A stretch of 23,125 nt of DNA, taken from the NCBI GenBank assembly GCA_002179805.1, contig NAVB01001954.1, positions 1 through 23,125 of the forward strand, given 5' to 3'. A model generated the notes under the pieces. That model saw only the letters and a program-made list of their open reading frames with translations. It ran no database searches and was not told the origin of the DNA. Below, one piece after another: positions 20,923-23,125 of this stretch (within the stretch, counting starts at the first letter, position 1; every line of letters begins with the position of its first letter). The stretch comes from Acanthamoeba lenticulata. Its lineage: Eukaryota; Discosea; Longamoebia; Acanthamoebidae. The translations under genes and the position numbers were made by a program.

Positions 20923-23125
20923 ATGAACATGAGGCGCAACAACAGTACAACTACTACTACTACTACTTCTCCTCGTCTGTTCTTCCTCGCCGCTGTTGGG
21001 GTTGTCTTGCTTTGCCTCGCGGTTGGTACGTCTCGAGACCCAACGCCCTTTGCTCAGCCAATCTATGGACAGGGAGACGAGGAGCGAACGAACCCAAAAA
21101 AGACGGGTCAGCCCGAAACACTCACTTGAGATGCACGACGGTGGGGTTCTGCACGCACAACACAACAGGTTCAGCTTCTGGTGTTGCTTTCTACGGGGGA
21201 GGAACTCAAACAACATATAGCGCGTGGACTAGCTGGATCAAGGCTTACACTTACACTCGCGATGACGTCCTGTATGTCTCACCCCACTACTACCCCCTCT
21301 CTCCTTTCTACCGCGCGGCGGCGGTCAAACGGAAGAAACAAAAAGGGGCCCACCAATAGGAATGAACCACGGGTGACCTCGGGGTTGGACGAAAAATATC
21401 TTAATTATGTTCAATTACAACATGTGGCGTAGAGTTGTGTTCTCTCTTTTTGGAAAAAATATTTATTGTTCCCTCTCTAACCCTTATTTTTAAAAAAGGG
21501 CGATGTATTACTCAATGGGAACACAAACCGCTTTCAACCAGTACAACTCCAAGTACACGGTACACTTCTTGCACTCTTCTTCCTGTTTCTCTCTCTCTCT
21601 CTCTTTCTCTTGAGAGAGCCGTCAAAGGTGACCCACTTGTCGTCACCAATCAGCAATTCATGTGTTTGGACCGAGGCATTCCGGCGGACCTGGCGGTCAA
21701 CTACAGCAATCCAGCACAGTTTCCCATCACCGGCCAGGCGATGGTTGTGGCCTACACCCTCGCCAATTTCTCCTCTACCGATGCCAAGTTGGTATGAGCC
21801 TGCGCGCCTCTTTTCCACTCGTTAACTACACCCCGCTCGCGGCCGCTGCTTTGTTGCTGTTGCTGTTTTAGTTGAACAACGTGGATCCCTTGTTGTGTTT
21901 GTTTGGGTGTGGGGGCGTGGTCCTAAGATCCTTGATCGGTCTACTCTTGGGCGCATTTGGGCTGGCAACATCACCATGTGGAACGACGAAGCCATCGCGG
22001 ACCTCAATCCGTTGCTTAAGGACAAACTGCCGGCAGCCACCATCACCCTTGGCTACTCGGACAACACTCTCCTCAGCGTGCCCGATATCTTTAAGCTAGC
22101 GCTGAAATCTTTCAGCCCCGACATCTTTGCGCCCGCGCTCGAGAAGGCCAACAACTTGTTTTCTGCTTTGCTTCCCACCGGGCTCAATGCAGGAAGCAGC
22201 TCGCCCAACCGCGTCACGTGGCTCAAGGTACGCGTGGTCCTTGTACCACATTTCTTTGTGTGTGGGTTAGGCTTCAGAAACTCATCACTGTGGTGACTCG
22301 GCCCAGGCGCGCACGAATGCTATGACTTTTGTGAACTACGTCGATGCCGTATCCAATGGCTTGATGTGGGCCCAACTGTACAATAAGGCCGGTACTCTGG
22401 TCAACGCCTCCACGACCTCCGTGCAGGCGGCGATGGCAGCCTTCCTGCCCCAATTTAGCGAGAGCAACTTCACCATCGACATCTACGATGCACCAGGCAA
22501 CAACAGCTGGCCTCTCGCCTACATGTCCTATGTCTCCCTCAGCCGCAACTTGACTTCTTCCGACTGCAACATCATGCTGGAGCTGCTCAACTTTATCGCC
22601 TGGATCCACACCAACGACGGGTATGATTCTTTTTATTTTTCTACTCTTTATTCCCTCTCTTCCCCCTCCCCTCTTGTAATTTCTAGAAAAAACGGTCGAG
22701 TTGACCGATTGCTTTCTTCATGTGGGGGGGGGGCTGAACTCGCGATCAAACGCAAACGTGCAGTGCCTCACAAGCGTTGACCGATCTCAACTTCGTGCCG
22801 TTGGACGTGACGTTGAGAAAGCGGCTCATCGATCTGCTCAATACAATCGCGTGCAACGGCGAGCAGGCCTTCACGACGAACTACTTGGTGGGAGTGGGCA
22901 CTTCTCTCCCGCTCTACTCTTCATGGGCGGTAGCACGCAGCTCCTCCCTCACCAACAAGGTCAAGATCTACCAGACCTCAGCTTCCACGGAAGCGCCACT
23001 GCAGCTGGCCTCCTACGACAGCGACTTTGGTACCACAGACAGCGGGCTCGCAGCCTCGTGGTACACCAACATATCCGACCTCGCCCTTCTCCCTGTCACC
23101 GCCTATTCCGTAGTTCCCAGTACTC
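20923..23125 (+). CDS. Secreted/membrane PstS-like substrate-binding protein (partial, runs off right edge)
   Basis: Exons 20923-21025, 21169-21271, 21499-21559, 21615-21791, 21928-22227, 22307-22620 and 22764 to the window end give 473 residues so far. The N-terminus MNMRRNNSTT... then LFFLAAVGVVLLCLAV is a signal peptide or signal anchor. Next comes a type 2 periplasmic-binding (PstS-like) fold: GVAFYGGGTQTTYSAW (like the glycine-rich start of PstS), YYSMGTQTAFNQYNS, and LDRSTLGRIWAGNITMWNDE (151-169), which matches the LxxxTLGxIxxGxIxxWxD(E)AI hallmark. The SGT anion-binding triad expected after the strand ITLGYSDNTLLS is absent. About eight N-x-S/T sequons fit an extracellular glycoprotein. 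The last exon seems to enter a further extracellular segment. In protists such domains can be receptor ectodomains, so a transmembrane helix and a cyclase or kinase may follow; that is inference. Acceptors TTGAG (21614) and CTAAG (21927) are unusual. Confidence 0.75.
22724..22733. repeat. G10 homopolymer in PstS-like gene intron 6
   Basis: Ten G located about 30 nt before the CAG acceptor of the intron 22621-22763. Confidence 0.95.

Noticed and set aside
20261..20950. Long minus-strand open frame (229 codons) between GPD2 and the PstS-like gene
   Set aside because: It overlaps the last GPD2 exon and the PstS-like start codon, starts inside a triplet repeat, and shows no family motif. GC-rich DNA gives such frames by chance.
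20923..23125. Bacterial contamination or recent horizontal transfer for the PstS-like gene
   Set aside because: The gene has six host-type introns with GTACGY/GTATGN donors and a eukaryotic signal sequence with N-glycosylation sequons, so it is a resident gene. Ancient transfer remains possible.

Overview
The window looks like nuclear DNA of an intron-rich protist with GC-rich exons. I infer an amoebozoan, most likely Acanthamoeba or a close relative. The grounds are about 62 short GT-AG introns (66-240 nt), compact intergenic gaps (about 150-780 bp), AT-rich or microsatellite-laden introns, and intact eukaryotic genes such as PRMT5, mitochondrial glycerol-3-phosphate dehydrogenase with EF-hands, a homeobox gene and a TLC-domain gene. 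I see no bacterial operon structure, tRNA, rRNA, transposon or CRISPR array. All exon models were joined by hand from reading-frame and splice-phase consistency, so single junctions may be off although the gene identities are mostly secure.

Layout, left to right: (1) 1-391, minus strand: the first two exons of transaldolase, running off the left edge. (2) 392-1169: shared divergent intergenic region with a perfect 18-nt palindrome containing CACGTG. (3) 1170-3928, plus: a 777-aa homeodomain protein with a long low-complexity N-terminal part that includes a striking Gly-x3 repeat (12 glycines, deca-GX3-like, as in Yae1/Lto1 proteins) and a His-rich tract. (4) 4353-6128, plus: 326-aa multi-pass TLC-domain membrane protein. 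(5) 6285-9360, plus: PRMT5, 614 aa, with intact catalytic residues. (6) 9568-16043, plus: a very large (about 1547 aa) UvrD/Srs2-type superfamily 1 DNA helicase with a Ser-rich disordered tail and a PIP-box-like motif near the C-terminus. (7) 16269-20440, plus: FAD-dependent mitochondrial glycerol-3-phosphate dehydrogenase with C-terminal EF-hands, 728 aa. (8) 20923-23125, plus: a secreted or membrane-anchored PstS-like substrate-binding protein, truncated at the right edge.

The genes do not form one pathway. Transaldolase (pentose phosphate pathway) and GPD2 (glycerophosphate shuttle) are central metabolism; PRMT5, the helicase and the homeobox gene are nuclear; the TLC and PstS-like proteins are membrane or secretory. 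The most noteworthy points are the homeodomain plus GX3-repeat architecture, the eukaryotic PstS-like receptor that lacks the expected anion-binding motif, the unusual 5' splice-site preference (C at intron position +4 in about two thirds of introns), and recurrent G10-G11 tracts confined to non-coding DNA.
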